Part shown: piece after piece, positions 48,184 through 56,948 of the stretch | How the letters are laid out: each line of letters begins with the position of its first letter | Numbering within the stretch: position 1 is the stretch's first letter | Assembly: GCF_038433155.1 (NCBI RefSeq) | Contig: NZ_JBCDMW010000015.1 | Coordinates: 18,792 to 82,791, forward strand | From: Luteococcus sp038433155 | Lineage (GTDB): Bacteria; Actinomycetota; Actinomycetes; Propionibacteriales; Propionibacteriaceae | Direction: 5' to 3' | DNA length: 64,000 nucleotides | Translations under genes and position numbers: made by a program | The notes under the pieces: model-generated | What the model saw: the letters and a program-made list of their open reading frames with translations, nothing else | What the model was told of the DNA's origin: nothing | Database searches by the model: none

Positions 48184-49296
48184 ATGACCCAGCGCAAGAT
48201 CCGCGTCGCCCTCGTCTTCGGCGGCCGTTCCGAGGAGCACCCGGTGAGCTGCTCGACGGCGGCCAGCGTGATGGGAGCGATCGATCGGGACCGCTACGAC
48301 GTGGTGCCGATCGGCGTCACCCGGCAGGGGCAGTGGGTGCTGGTGGACGACAATCCCGAGCCGCTGCGGCTGGTTCCCGGCAACACCCCGGAGATCGGCG
48401 GCGCCTCGGCAGGCGTGATCGTGCCGATGCAGGTGGGCGACCGCGGGCTGCGCACCTTGGAGCCGGGGCAGCTGCCGGCCGAACTGGGCGAGGTGGACGT
48501 CATCTTCCCGCTGATCCACGGGCCCTTCGGTGAGGATGGCACGCTGCAGGGGCTGCTCGAACTGGCCGACATGCGCTACGTCGGCTGCGGCGTTCTGGCC
48601 AGTGCGGTGATGATGGACAAGCACTACATGAAGGTGGTCTTCGAGGCCGCCGGCCTGCCCGTCGGGCCCTACCGGGTGATCACCGACCGGCAGTGGCGCA
48701 CCCAGCGCGAGGCCGCCCTGGCCGCGGTGCAGGAGCTTGACTTCCCGGTCTTCGTCAAGCCGTGCCGGGCCGGATCATCCTTCGGTATCAGTCGGGTGAC
48801 CGACCCCGCAGGTCTGGCGGCGGCCGTCGAGGAAGCCCGCCAGCACGACCCGAAGGTCATCGTCGAACAGGGCATCACAGGCCGCGAGATCGAGTGCGGC
48901 GTGCTGCAGGGACACGACTTCGGCGAACCCCGGGTCTCCGAGCCGGGGGAGATCGTGGTGGTCAGCGGCCACGACTTCTACGATTTCGACGCCAAGTACC
49001 TGGACGGGGCCTCGGTCCGGCTCACCTCGCCGGCCGAGGTGGATGACCAGGTCAAGGCGAAGGTCCAGCAGGTGGCCCGCGACGCCTTCGAGGCGGCCGG
49101 CTGTGAGGGCCTGGCCCGGGTGGATTCCTTCGTGACACCGGAGGGCGACGTCGTGCTCAACGAGATCAACACCATGCCCGGCTTCACCCCCACCTCGATG
49201 TTCCCGGTGATGTGGAAGGCCAGCGGGCTGGACTACCCGGCGCTGGTTGACGACCTGATCCAGCTGGCCCTGGAGCGGCCCACCGGCCTGCGCTGA
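48184..49296 (+). CDS. ddl: D-alanine--D-alanine ligase
   Basis: ATP-grasp ligase making the D-Ala-D-Ala dipeptide of peptidoglycan. 370 residues: VALVFGGRSEEHPVSC at the N-terminus, FPLIHGPFGEDGTLQGLLEL, KPCRAGSSFGISRV and the Mg-binding LNEINTMPGFTPTSMFPVMW. Spacing and order (plsC-ddl-thiL) follow the actinobacterial pattern. Confidence 0.97.
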   Translation: MTQRKIRVALVFGGRSEEHPVSCSTAASVMGAIDRDRYDVVPIGVTRQGQWVLVDDNPEPLRLVPGNTPEIGGASAGVIVPMQVGDRGLRTLEPGQLPAELGEVDVIFPLIHGPFGEDGTLQGLLELADMRYVGCGVLASAVMMDKHYMKVVFEAAGLPVGPYRVITDRQWRTQREAALAAVQELDFPVFVKPCRAGSSFGISRVTDPAGLAAAVEEARQHDPKVIVEQGITGREIECGVLQGHDFGEPRVSEPGEIVVVSGHDFYDFDAKYLDGASVRLTSPAEVDDQVKAKVQQVARDAFEAAGCEGLARVDSFVTPEGDVVLNEINTMPGFTPTSMFPVMWKASGLDYPALVDDLIQLALERPTGLR

Positions 49297-49314
49297 GGCC
49301 GGGCGGGTCCCGGA

Positions 49315-49548
49315 TCAGTAGTTGACTACGGGACAGGTCACGGTGCGGGTGATCCCGTCGATGGTCTGGATCTGCTCGGCCACCAGCCGGCCCAGGTCCT
49401 CGACAGCCGGTACCTCCACCAGCACCACCACGTCATAGGGGCCGGTCACCTCGTCGCACTGCACCGCGGCGGGCATCGCCTTCAGCGCCTCGGCAACCTG
49501 CGGGATCTTTCCGACGCCGGACTGCACCAGCACATAGGCCTTGACCAT
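49315..49548 (-). CDS. stand-alone Lrp/AsnC ligand-binding (RAM) domain protein
   Basis: 77 residues that form only the alpha-beta ligand-binding domain of Lrp/AsnC regulators (MVKAYVLVQSGVGKIPQVAEAL; VTGPYDVVVLVEVPAVEDL). There is no helix-turn-helix. Such SraA-like proteins bind small molecules, often amino acids, and may form oligomers with full Lrp proteins. A GAGGAG site precedes the ATG. It lies convergent with ddl and divergent from thiL. Confidence 0.87.
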   Translation of the reverse strand: MVKAYVLVQSGVGKIPQVAEALKAMPAAVQCDEVTGPYDVVVLVEVPAVEDLGRLVAEQIQTIDGITRTVTCPVVNY

Positions 49549-49600
49549 CTGGGGGACTCCTCACGGTGGCGATCACGCCGGGTTGGGTAGCGTACTGGGC

Positions 49601-50602
49601 ATGGACGCTACCACCGGACCGACGCCCGCTCGCGACTCCGCCCAGCCTACGGAAACCCTTGCCAGCGCGGGGGAGTTCGGGGTGATCGAGCAGGTCACCC
49701 GGGGGCTGTCGATGTCTCCGGCCATCTCCGTCGGCCCCGGCGACGACGGTGCCGTCTTCCTGGTCAACGGCTCGGCCGTGGTCAGCACCGACCTGCTGGT
49801 GCAGGACGTGCACTTCAAGACCGAATGGAGCACCGCGGAACAGATCGGCCGCAAGGCGGTGGCGGTCAACGTCGCTGACCTGGAGGCGATGGGCGCCACC
49901 CCCACCTCCATGGTGGTGGCGCTGGGTGCGCCCGGTGACCTGCCCACCCAATGGGTCCGGGAGTTCGCCACCGGGGTGCGGATGGAGGCCGACCGGGCGG
50001 GGATCTGCCTGGTGGGTGGGGACACCACCTCCGCGCGGGACCTCACCATCTGCGTCACGGTGATCGGCGAGACCGCCGGGGCCGGGCCGGTGTTGCGGTC
50101 GGGTGCCCGCAGTGGACAGGTGGTCGCGATCCGCGGCCGGCTCGGCTGGGCCGCGGCAGGTCTGGCGGTGCTGGCCCGGGGCTTCCGCTCCCCGCGGGCA
50201 GCCGTCGAGTCGCAGCGGGTCCCCGAGGTGCCCTATGGCGCCGGGCGGGAGGCGGCGCTGGCCGGCGCCACCGCCATGCTCGATGTCTCCGACGGGCTGC
50301 TGGCCGACCTGGGGCATGTAGCAGACGCCAGCGGCATGGTGATCGACCTGGACTCCGCCCGGTTCGAGATTGATGAGCCGGTTCGGGCCGTGGCCGCCGC
50401 CACCGGCAAGGATCCGCTGGGCTTCGTGCTGACCGGGGGAGAGGACCATGCCCTGGCCGCCTGCTTCGAGCTGGGTCAGGTGCCCGACGGCTGGCAGGTG
50501 CTGGGCCGGGTGCGCGAGCCCGAGGCGGACGAGCAACCGCGGGTGCTGGTGGACGGCAAGCCCTGGGCGGGACTGCAGGGCTGGGACCACTTCAACCACT
50601 GA
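49601..50602 (+). CDS. thiL: thiamine-monophosphate kinase
   Basis: Phosphorylates thiamine monophosphate to the pyrophosphate cofactor. 333 residues: VGPGDDGAVF, STDLLVQDVHFKTEW, AVNVADLEAMGATPTSMVV, GGDTTSARDL and AMLDVSDGLLADLGHVADAS match the ThiL/PurM fold. ATG 49601 is 7 nt after TAGCGT (49588-49593), supporting it over upstream codons. Confidence 0.95.
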   Translation: MDATTGPTPARDSAQPTETLASAGEFGVIEQVTRGLSMSPAISVGPGDDGAVFLVNGSAVVSTDLLVQDVHFKTEWSTAEQIGRKAVAVNVADLEAMGATPTSMVVALGAPGDLPTQWVREFATGVRMEADRAGICLVGGDTTSARDLTICVTVIGETAGAGPVLRSGARSGQVVAIRGRLGWAAAGLAVLARGFRSPRAAVESQRVPEVPYGAGREAALAGATAMLDVSDGLLADLGHVADASGMVIDLDSARFEIDEPVRAVAAATGKDPLGFVLTGGEDHALAACFELGQVPDGWQVLGRVREPEADEQPRVLVDGKPWAGLQGWDHFNH

Positions 50603-50706
50603 ATACAAACCACTGGTCGAACCCGCCGGGCTTCACAGCGGCCCCACAGCCGGCCGGCGGCGCGTGGCCTTCGGCCCGGCCACGCCAATGGACTAACCTG
50701 TGGACC

Positions 50707-53214
50707 ATGGCGACCCGCGCGTCTTCCCCACCGCGGTCCCGCAGCAACGCCCAGTCGAACTCGACCCGGGCGTCGTCAGGTACGCGGTCGGCAGGAAGCA
50801 ACAAGAAGACAAGCAACCGTTCCGGAGCCACCAGGGCACCCCGGTCGGCCCCTCCACCACGCCCGAATCCGCTGGTGCGCGGCATGGCCGCCACCTGGCG
50901 GGGAACGGCCCACCTGATTGGTGACGGTGCCCGCAGCCTGGGCACCCCCGCTCCCGATCCGGAGCCGGAGCTGCGCCGTGACGGGATGGGTCTGGCCCTG
51001 ATCGCCTTCGGCATCATCGTCGCGGCCCGCTTCTGGTTCCTGATGGCCGGGCCGGTTGGCGGCGGGATCTACGTCGCCGTCGCCACCATCTTCGGCGGCC
51101 TGAGCTTCGCCGTGCCGCTGCTCTGCTTCGCGATGGCCTGGCGCACCCTGCGGCATCCGGAGCGCAATGGCGCCACCGGACGTCAGGTGGTGGGCTGGTC
51201 CGCCTTCCTGCTGGGCCTGCTGGGGCTGTTGAACATCGCCCACGGGCTGCCCCGCCCCAGCGAACCCGAACTGATGCGGGAGGCCGGTGGCATCCTGGGT
51301 TTCATCTCCTCCAGCCTGCTGGCCGACCTGTTGACCGTGTGGGCCGCCGTGCCCCTGCTGGTCCTGCTGATGTTGTTCGGCATCCTGGTGATCATCGGCA
51401 TCCCGATCCACGTGCTGGTGGAGCGGGCGCACGAGGCGCGGCAGCTGGCCGCCGAGCGCCGCGCCGCCCGGCCCCGGGCAGCCATCGACTATGGCGTGGA
51501 CGAGGCCTATGACAGCCCGCTGATCAAGGGGGACGTCGAGCCGGAGCCGCAGGGCGGTTCCGACGACGAGGTCTACGACGTGGACGCCTTCGAACCCAAG
51601 GAGCTCGCCGCAAAGCCGGTGGTGGCCGGCCTCCCGCCCGAGAAGGCGGAGTCCGTTGCCGCCGGCAAGATCGAGGTGGCGGCCCCGCTGGAGGCACCCA
51701 ACCACAGCCCCATCCCGCAGCGGGTGGAGCAGCTCACCCTGTCCGGGGACGTGCAGTACATGCTCCCGGACTCCAGCGCCCTGAAGCCCGGCACGGTGCC
51801 CAAGGCTCGCTCCGAGGCCTCCGACCAGATCGTCGGCCGGCTCTCCGAGGTGCTGAACCAGTTCGAGATCGACGCCCAGGTCACCGGCTACACCCGGGGC
51901 CCGACGGTGACCCGCTACGAGGTGGAGCTGGGCAATGCCGTGAAGGTGGAGAAGGTCACGGCGCTCAGCAAGAACATCGCCTACGCGGTGGCCTCGCCCG
52001 ACGTCCGGATCCTGTCCCCGATCCCCGGCAAGTCCGCGATCGGCATCGAGATCCCGAACCTGGACAAGGAGGTGGTCAGCCTGGGCGACGTGTTGCGCTC
52101 CAACAAGGCCCGCAATGACCACCACCCGATGGTGGTGGGCCTGGGCAAGGACGTCGAGGGCGGCTTCGTGATTGCCAACATGGCCAAGATGCCGCACCTG
52201 CTGGTGGCCGGCGCCACCGGCTCCGGCAAGTCCTCCTTCGTGAACTCGCTCATCACTTCCATCATGATGCGCGCCACCCCGGACGAGGTGCGGATGCTGC
52301 TGGTGGACCCCAAGCGGGTGGAGCTCAACCACTACGAGGGGATCCCGCACCTGGTCACGCCCATCATCACCAGCCCGAAGAAGGCCGCCGAGGCCCTCCA
52401 GTGGGTGGTGAAGGAGATGGACATGCGCTACGACGACCTGGCTGCCTTCGGCTTCCGGCACGTCGACGACTTCAACAAGGCGGTCCGCGCCGGGCAGGTG
52501 CAGGTGCCGGAGGGCAGCGAGCGCGTGTTGTCCCCCTACCCCTATCTGCTGGTGGTGGTGGACGAGCTGGCCGACCTGATGATGGTGGCCCCGCGCGACG
52601 TCGAGGACTCCATCGTCCGGATCACCCAGCTGGCCCGCGCCGCCGGCATCCACCTGGTGCTGGCCACCCAGCGTCCGTCCACCGACGTGGTCACCGGCCT
52701 GATCAAGGCCAATGTGCCCAGCCGGCTGGCCTTTGCCACCAGCTCCATGACCGACTCCCGGGTGATCCTGGACCAGCCGGGTGCGGAGAAGCTGGTGGGG
52801 CAGGGCGACGGACTCTTCCTGCCGATGGGTGCCGGCAAGCCGGTTCGTGTGCAGGGTTCCTGGGTGACCGAGGCGGAGATCCGCACCGTGGTCTCCCATG
52901 TGACCGAGCAGCTCAAGCCGCAGTACCGCGAGGACGTCACCGCCGCGGCCGGGGCCAGTAACAAGGTGGCCGAGGACATCGGGGATGATCTGGAACTGGT
53001 GCTGGATGCCGCCCGCCTGGTGGTGGAGCTGCAACTGGGCTCCACCTCCATGCTGCAGCGCAAGCTGCGGGTCGGCTTCGCCAAGGCCGGACGACTGATG
53101 GACATCCTGGAGACCCGGGGCGTGGTGGGCCCCTCCGAGGGCTCCAAGCCCCGCGAGGTCCTGGTCAAGCCCGACGATCTGGAAGATGTCCTGGTCAACC
53201 TGGCCAATGGCTGA
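50707..53214 (+). CDS. ftsK: DNA translocase FtsK/SpoIIIE
   Basis: Septal DNA pump that clears chromosomes during division. 835 residues: a Ser/Arg-rich basic N-terminus (about 70), four TM helices at about residues 95-245, a linker with acidic stretch, the alpha-beta RecA motor with Walker A LLVAGATGSGKSSFVNS and Walker B LVVVDELADLMMV, and the C-terminal gamma winged helix (QLGSTSMLQRKLRVGFAKAG). TAACCT at 50694-50699 is 7 nt before the ATG. Confidence 0.97.
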   Translation: MATRASSPPRSRSNAQSNSTRASSGTRSAGSNKKTSNRSGATRAPRSAPPPRPNPLVRGMAATWRGTAHLIGDGARSLGTPAPDPEPELRRDGMGLALIAFGIIVAARFWFLMAGPVGGGIYVAVATIFGGLSFAVPLLCFAMAWRTLRHPERNGATGRQVVGWSAFLLGLLGLLNIAHGLPRPSEPELMREAGGILGFISSSLLADLLTVWAAVPLLVLLMLFGILVIIGIPIHVLVERAHEARQLAAERRAARPRAAIDYGVDEAYDSPLIKGDVEPEPQGGSDDEVYDVDAFEPKELAAKPVVAGLPPEKAESVAAGKIEVAAPLEAPNHSPIPQRVEQLTLSGDVQYMLPDSSALKPGTVPKARSEASDQIVGRLSEVLNQFEIDAQVTGYTRGPTVTRYEVELGNAVKVEKVTALSKNIAYAVASPDVRILSPIPGKSAIGIEIPNLDKEVVSLGDVLRSNKARNDHHPMVVGLGKDVEGGFVIANMAKMPHLLVAGATGSGKSSFVNSLITSIMMRATPDEVRMLLVDPKRVELNHYEGIPHLVTPIITSPKKAAEALQWVVKEMDMRYDDLAAFGFRHVDDFNKAVRAGQVQVPEGSERVLSPYPYLLVVVDELADLMMVAPRDVEDSIVRITQLARAAGIHLVLATQRPSTDVVTGLIKANVPSRLAFATSSMTDSRVILDQPGAEKLVGQGDGLFLPMGAGKPVRVQGSWVTEAEIRTVVSHVTEQLKPQYREDVTAAAGASNKVAEDIGDDLELVLDAARLVVELQLGSTSMLQRKLRVGFAKAGRLMDILETRGVVGPSEGSKPREVLVKPDDLEDVLVNLANG

Positions 53215-53229
53215 GCCCGACATGTCGGC

Positions 53230-53667
53230 TCAGGCCGCCGCCACGCGGCTGTCATCCAACCGGATGGTCCCGGCCGGTACGGCCAGATAGCAACCCAGAT
53301 CAGTGACCCCAGCGTCCTGGCACGCCAGTGCCAGGGCGCTGCGCCATGTCTGGTCCCAGTGGGTCTGCACCAGGGCTCCGGGGCGGGCGACGGCCAGCGC
53401 CAGACCGCCGCCGGGGCAGACCTGCTGCACCACCTGGCACAGGCGGTGCACCAGCTCGTGCTGATGGAACTCGTCGCAACCCACCGGCACGTCGTCGATG
53501 CTGATTGGCTGCAGCAGGCGTAATGCGGGGCTGGTCAGGAAGGCCATGATCACCCCCTGCTCCCGGTCCGCGAGGCGGACGAACAGGTCCACCACGCCGC
53601 ACAACAGTTCCGGATCCATCAGGCTGCGCTCCGGCCAGTCCTGGGGCAATTCCTCGAATGTGGTCAT
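53230..53667 (-). CDS. hypothetical protein, unknown function
   Basis: 145 residues from ATG 53667 (a codon 60 nt further upstream is also possible). Acidic and His-containing, no TM or signal. Two alpha/beta-looking halves: VDLFVRLADREQGVIMAFL and GGLALAVARPGALVQTHW. I do not recognise the family. It sits convergent with ftsK, divergent from rimO, in an otherwise conserved locus. A DnaA-box-like 9-mer lies upstream. Confidence 0.6.
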   Translation of the reverse strand: MTTFEELPQDWPERSLMDPELLCGVVDLFVRLADREQGVIMAFLTSPALRLLQPISIDDVPVGCDEFHQHELVHRLCQVVQQVCPGGGLALAVARPGALVQTHWDQTWRSALALACQDAGVTDLGCYLAVPAGTIRLDDSRVAAA

Positions 53668-53718
53668 GCCGCCATTCCATGACCCGTCGGGCAGCGGGGC
53701 AAGCCTCAGAATCTGGCC

Positions 53719-53727
53719 TGTGGACAA
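53719..53727 (-). promoter_or_regulatory. DnaA-box-like 9-mer upstream of rimO and the hypothetical gene
   Basis: TGTGGACAA on the plus strand is the reverse complement of TTGTCCACA, the actinobacterial DnaA-box consensus. It lies in the divergent intergenic region. A weaker TGGGGAAAA follows at 53749-53757. Confidence 0.45.
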
Positions 53728-53803
53728 TTCCTCGGTGGCCCGAAATCTGGGGAAAAGCTCTCAGTTACCTCGTCGGCGGCCGTCAGGCGATAATTGAGCC
53801 ACC

Positions 53804-55288
53804 ATGACTGACAGCACACTGGCCGCCGGGCCGGCCCACTTGACCACCGTTCATCTCGTCACCCTGGGCTGCGCCCGCAACGAGGTGGACTCCGAGGAGC
53901 TTGCCGCGCGGCTGGAGGCCGGTGGTTTCCGGCTGGTGGACGACCCCGAGGAGGCCGAGGCGGTGATGGTGAACACCTGCGGTTTCGTCGAGCAGGCCAA
54001 GAAGGACTCCGTCGACACCCTGCTGGCCGCGGCGGATCTGAAGGATGCCGGATCGGCGAAGGCAGTGGTGGCGGTTGGGTGCATGGCCGAGCGTTACGGC
54101 AATGAGCTGGCCGACTCGCTGCCGGAGGCCGATGCGGTGCTGGGCTTCGACGACTACGCCGACGTGGCGGACAAGCTGAACCGGATCCTGCACGGTGAGC
54201 ACCACCAGCCGCACGTCCCGCGGGACCGACGCACCCTGCTGCCGCTCACCCCGGTGGCCCGGCGGGAGGCCGCGGGCGAGGTCTCCGTTCCCGGCCACCA
54301 CACCGAGCAGGCCGACCTGCCCTCGCTGGCGGACATCGCTCCCGCCAGCGGTCCGCGGGTCCTGCGCCGTCGCCTGGGGGCGAGCCCCAGCGCACCCCTC
54401 AAGCTGGCCTCGGGCTGTGACCGCCGCTGCGCCTTCTGTGCCATTCCGTCCTTCCGAGGCTCCTACCTCTCGCGGACCCCCGACGAGATCCTCGCCGAGG
54501 CCCGCTGGCTGGCCGAACAGGGAGCCAAAGAGGTCTTCCTGGTCAGCGAGAACACCTCCAGCTATGGCAAGGACCTGGGGGACCTGCGCAGCCTGGAGAA
54601 GTTGCTGGGTGAGCTGTCGCGCGTCGACGGCCTGGACTGGATCCGGGTCAGCTACCTGCAGCCGGCCGAGCTGCGGCCCAGCCTGGTGGAGGCGATGACC
54701 GGCACGGACAAGGTGGTGCCCTACTTCGACATCAGCTTCCAACACGCCTCCGCGACGGTATTGCGCCGGATGCGCCGCTTCGGAGACCCGGACAGCTTCC
54801 TGTCCCTGCTGGAGCAGGTGCGCAGCCGGGCGCCGCAGGCGGGAATCCGGTCCAATGTGATCGCGGGCTTCCCCGGGGAGACCGAGGCCGATGTCGAGAC
54901 CCTGAAGCAGTTCATCACCGCGGCCCGGCTGGACGTGCTGGGCGTCTTCGGCTACTCCGATGAGGAGGGAACCGAGGCCGCGAGCCTGGACGGCAAGGTG
55001 GATCCCGACGAGGTGGAGGCCCGACGCAGCGCGATCGCCGACCTGGCCGCGGAACTGTGCGACCAACGGGCGGAGGAGCGGATCGGCGAGCAGGTGGAGG
55101 TGCTGGTGGAGTCCGTCGTCGACGATGACGGGCAGCCGGCCATCATCGGCCGCGCGCAGCACCAGGGCCCCGAGGTGGATGGCGCCACCGAGTTGGTCGA
55201 TGCCCCCGATGTCGTGGTGGGCCAGATCATCGCTGCCACCGTCGTGGACAGCCTGGGAGTTGACCTGGTGGCGCGCGTCCGACGCTGA
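53804..55288 (+). CDS. rimO: ribosomal protein S12 methylthiotransferase RimO
   Basis: Radical-SAM enzyme that adds a methylthio group to an aspartate of ribosomal protein S12. 494 residues: N-terminal MTTase domain with cysteines in VTLGCARNEVDSEEL, MVNTCGFVEQAKKDS and VAVGCMAERYG; radical-SAM motif GCDRRCAFCAIPSFRG; C-terminal TRAM domain. An insert of about 30 residues (RREAAGEVSVPGHHTEQADL) lies before the radical domain, as in other actinobacterial RimO. AT-rich GATAAT precedes the ATG. Confidence 0.95.
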   Translation: MTDSTLAAGPAHLTTVHLVTLGCARNEVDSEELAARLEAGGFRLVDDPEEAEAVMVNTCGFVEQAKKDSVDTLLAAADLKDAGSAKAVVAVGCMAERYGNELADSLPEADAVLGFDDYADVADKLNRILHGEHHQPHVPRDRRTLLPLTPVARREAAGEVSVPGHHTEQADLPSLADIAPASGPRVLRRRLGASPSAPLKLASGCDRRCAFCAIPSFRGSYLSRTPDEILAEARWLAEQGAKEVFLVSENTSSYGKDLGDLRSLEKLLGELSRVDGLDWIRVSYLQPAELRPSLVEAMTGTDKVVPYFDISFQHASATVLRRMRRFGDPDSFLSLLEQVRSRAPQAGIRSNVIAGFPGETEADVETLKQFITAARLDVLGVFGYSDEEGTEAASLDGKVDPDEVEARRSAIADLAAELCDQRAEERIGEQVEVLVESVVDDDGQPAIIGRAQHQGPEVDGATELVDAPDVVVGQIIAATVVDSLGVDLVARVRR

Positions 55289-55352
55289 GCCGCTCCCGGG
55301 CGATATCGTGGGGGAACGCTCGACTTCCCCGACCACCCGAGCAAGGAGATCC

Positions 55353-55967
55353 ATGACTGCCGATGGCGCCAAGGCCCCCAGCCAGTGGAATGTGCCCAAT
55401 GTGCTGACCGGCGTGCGGATGGTGCTGGTGCCTGTCTTCGCGTGGATGCTGTTGAGCCATCCGCACGAATGGGACTGGCGGCTGTGGACCACCGCCGTGT
55501 TCTGCATCGCGATTGCCACCGACTTCGTCGACGGCAAGATCGCCCGCAAGTACAACCTGGTGACGAATTTCGGCAAGCTCTGGGACCCGATCGCGGACAA
55601 GGCACTGACCGGCATGGCCTTCGTCGGGCTGAGCATCCTGGGGGAACTGCAGTGGTGGGTGACCATCATCATCCTGGTCCGCGAATGGGGCATCACCATC
55701 CTGCGCTGGGGGATCATGAAGTACGGCGTGATGGCGGCCAATCGGGGCGGCAAGCTCAAGACCTTCATCCAGTCCCTGGCGCTGGTGCTCTACCTGATGT
55801 GGCTGCCCCGGCTGCCCGAACCGGTGCAGTGGCTGGCCTGGGCCCTGATGGCCGCGGCCTTCGTGCTGACCGTCGTCACTGGCCTCGACTACCTGCGCGA
55901 GGCCGCCAAGCTGCGGCGTGAGGCCCTGGCACGCTGGGCCGACGAGGGTCACCCGGGCCGTCCGTGA
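55353..55967 (+). CDS. pgsA: CDP-alcohol phosphatidyltransferase PgsA
   Basis: CDP-diacylglycerol-glycerol-3-phosphate transferase type, 204 residues with five or six TM helices. The CDP-OH-P motif is FVDGKIARKYNLVTNFGK then LWDPIADK (D-G-x2-A-R-x8-G-x3-D-x3-D). GCAAGGAGAT precedes ATG 55353. Its stop overlaps the cinA GTG. Phosphatidylglycerophosphate synthesis is the likely role. Confidence 0.93.
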   Translation: MTADGAKAPSQWNVPNVLTGVRMVLVPVFAWMLLSHPHEWDWRLWTTAVFCIAIATDFVDGKIARKYNLVTNFGKLWDPIADKALTGMAFVGLSILGELQWWVTIIILVREWGITILRWGIMKYGVMAANRGGKLKTFIQSLALVLYLMWLPRLPEPVQWLAWALMAAAFVLTVVTGLDYLREAAKLRREALARWADEGHPGRP

Positions 55968-56455
55968 ATGCGTCGCACGGGCCCGCCGCGGTGATCGCCC
56001 TGCTGGGCGCGCAGGGGAGAACCCTGGGCACCTGCGAGTCCCTGACCGGCGGCGGGGTGGCCCAGGCCCTGAGCGGCGTCCCGGGCGCCTCGGCGGTGCT
56101 GCGCGGCGGCTTGGTCACCTATGCCAGCGATCTCAAGGCGAGCCTCGCCGGGGTGGATCCGGACTGGATCGCACGGCACGGCGTGATCAACCGGGAGACC
56201 GCCGAACAGATGGCCCGGGGCGCACGGCGCCTGCTGGGCGTGGACGTGGCCCTTTCCTGCACCGGGGTGGCCGGCCCGGATGGTCAGGATGGTGAATTGC
56301 CGGGTACCGTGTGGATTGCTGTCTGTGGGCCCGAATCCGGTCGGTTGACCAGTGAATTGCTGTGTCTGCACGGTGATAGGGAGTCCGTCCGACAGCAAAC
56401 GGTGCAGGCCGGTCTCGCGCTGGTGGAGCGGGTCTGCCGGGCCGCCGAATGGTGA
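55964..56455 (+). CDS. cinA: CinA C-terminal-type (nicotinamide-nucleotide amidohydrolase) protein
   Basis: 163 residues, the stand-alone CinA C-terminal domain that deamidates NMN in pyridine-nucleotide recycling (PncC type). GRTLGTCESLTGGGVAQAL, GASAVLRGGLVTYASDLKASL and ALSCTGVAGPDGQDGE are family blocks. GTG start overlapping pgsA. Common neighbour of clgR and recA in this phylum. Confidence 0.92.
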   Translation: MNASHGPAAVIALLGAQGRTLGTCESLTGGGVAQALSGVPGASAVLRGGLVTYASDLKASLAGVDPDWIARHGVINRETAEQMARGARRLLGVDVALSCTGVAGPDGQDGELPGTVWIAVCGPESGRLTSELLCLHGDRESVRQQTVQAGLALVERVCRAAEW

Positions 56456-56497
56456 CAAATATCACATTTAAGGCGACCGGGAGCTGACAGAAACCCA

Positions 56498-56557
56498 CCC
56501 AAAAGTGGGTAATTGGCCGATTTTCTGTGCGTTGGCTGAATCGGACACCCACTTTTG
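56498..56557. promoter_or_regulatory. long two-part inverted repeat upstream of clgR
   Basis: Outer arms CCAAAAGTGGGT (56498-56509) and ACCCACTTTTGG (56546-56557), 12 bp perfect; inner arms CCGATT (56516-56521) and AATCGG (56538-56543). The outer left arm is itself part of a smaller dyad ACCCAC-N6-GTGGGT. It occupies the cinA-clgR gap about 80-140 nt before the clgR ATG. Confidence 0.75.
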
Positions 56558-56636
56558 GAAGGGATCGTGGAAGCTTGGTTGTTGTACGCAAGGTGACCGC
56601 GCCGAGGCCGGAGCGGCTTGGAGAAAGTGGTACCCC

Positions 56637-56903
56637 ATGAAGCCTGTTCTGGTCCGCGAGTTGCTGGGTGAGACCCTGCGGGAGCAGCGCTTTGCGCAGG
56701 CCCGTACGTTGCGCGAGGTGTCGATGGCCGCCCGGGTGAGCCTTGGCTACCTGTCCGAGGTGGAGCGGGGCCAGAAGGAGGCCTCCAGCGAGCTGTTGAG
56801 CTCCATCTGTCAGGCGCTGGAGGTGCCGGTCTCGGAGATCTTCGGGATCGTCAGCCAGAAACTGGCGGCGGCCGAGAATGCGCGGGTCACCGTCGCCGCC
56901 TGA
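56637..56903 (+). CDS. clgR: ClgR-type XRE regulator of protease genes
   Basis: 88 residues: a single helix-turn-helix domain, VRELLGETLREQRFAQARTLREVSMAARVSLGYLSEVERGQKEASSELL, matching actinobacterial ClgR almost block for block, from memory. ClgR activates clpP1P2, clpC and other stress genes and is a Clp substrate. The C-terminal ...VTVAA end resembles the C-terminal alanine degron that makes it unstable. Ribosome-binding site GGAGAAAG at 56620-56627 is distant from the ATG. Confidence 0.92.
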   Translation: MKPVLVRELLGETLREQRFAQARTLREVSMAARVSLGYLSEVERGQKEASSELLSSICQALEVPVSEIFGIVSQKLAAAENARVTVAA

Positions 56904-56921
56904 GTCGCCGTCCCCAATGAG

Positions 56922-56946
56922 AACCCCGGTCAACTGACCGGGGTTT
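56922..56946. terminator. bidirectional terminator between clgR and the DeoR-type gene
   Basis: AACCCCGGTCA (56922-56932) and TGACCGGGGTT (56935-56945) pair perfectly over 11 bp with a 2-nt loop, followed by T on the plus strand and preceded by A on the minus-strand side; serves convergent genes. Confidence 0.85.
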
Positions 56947-56948
56947 CG

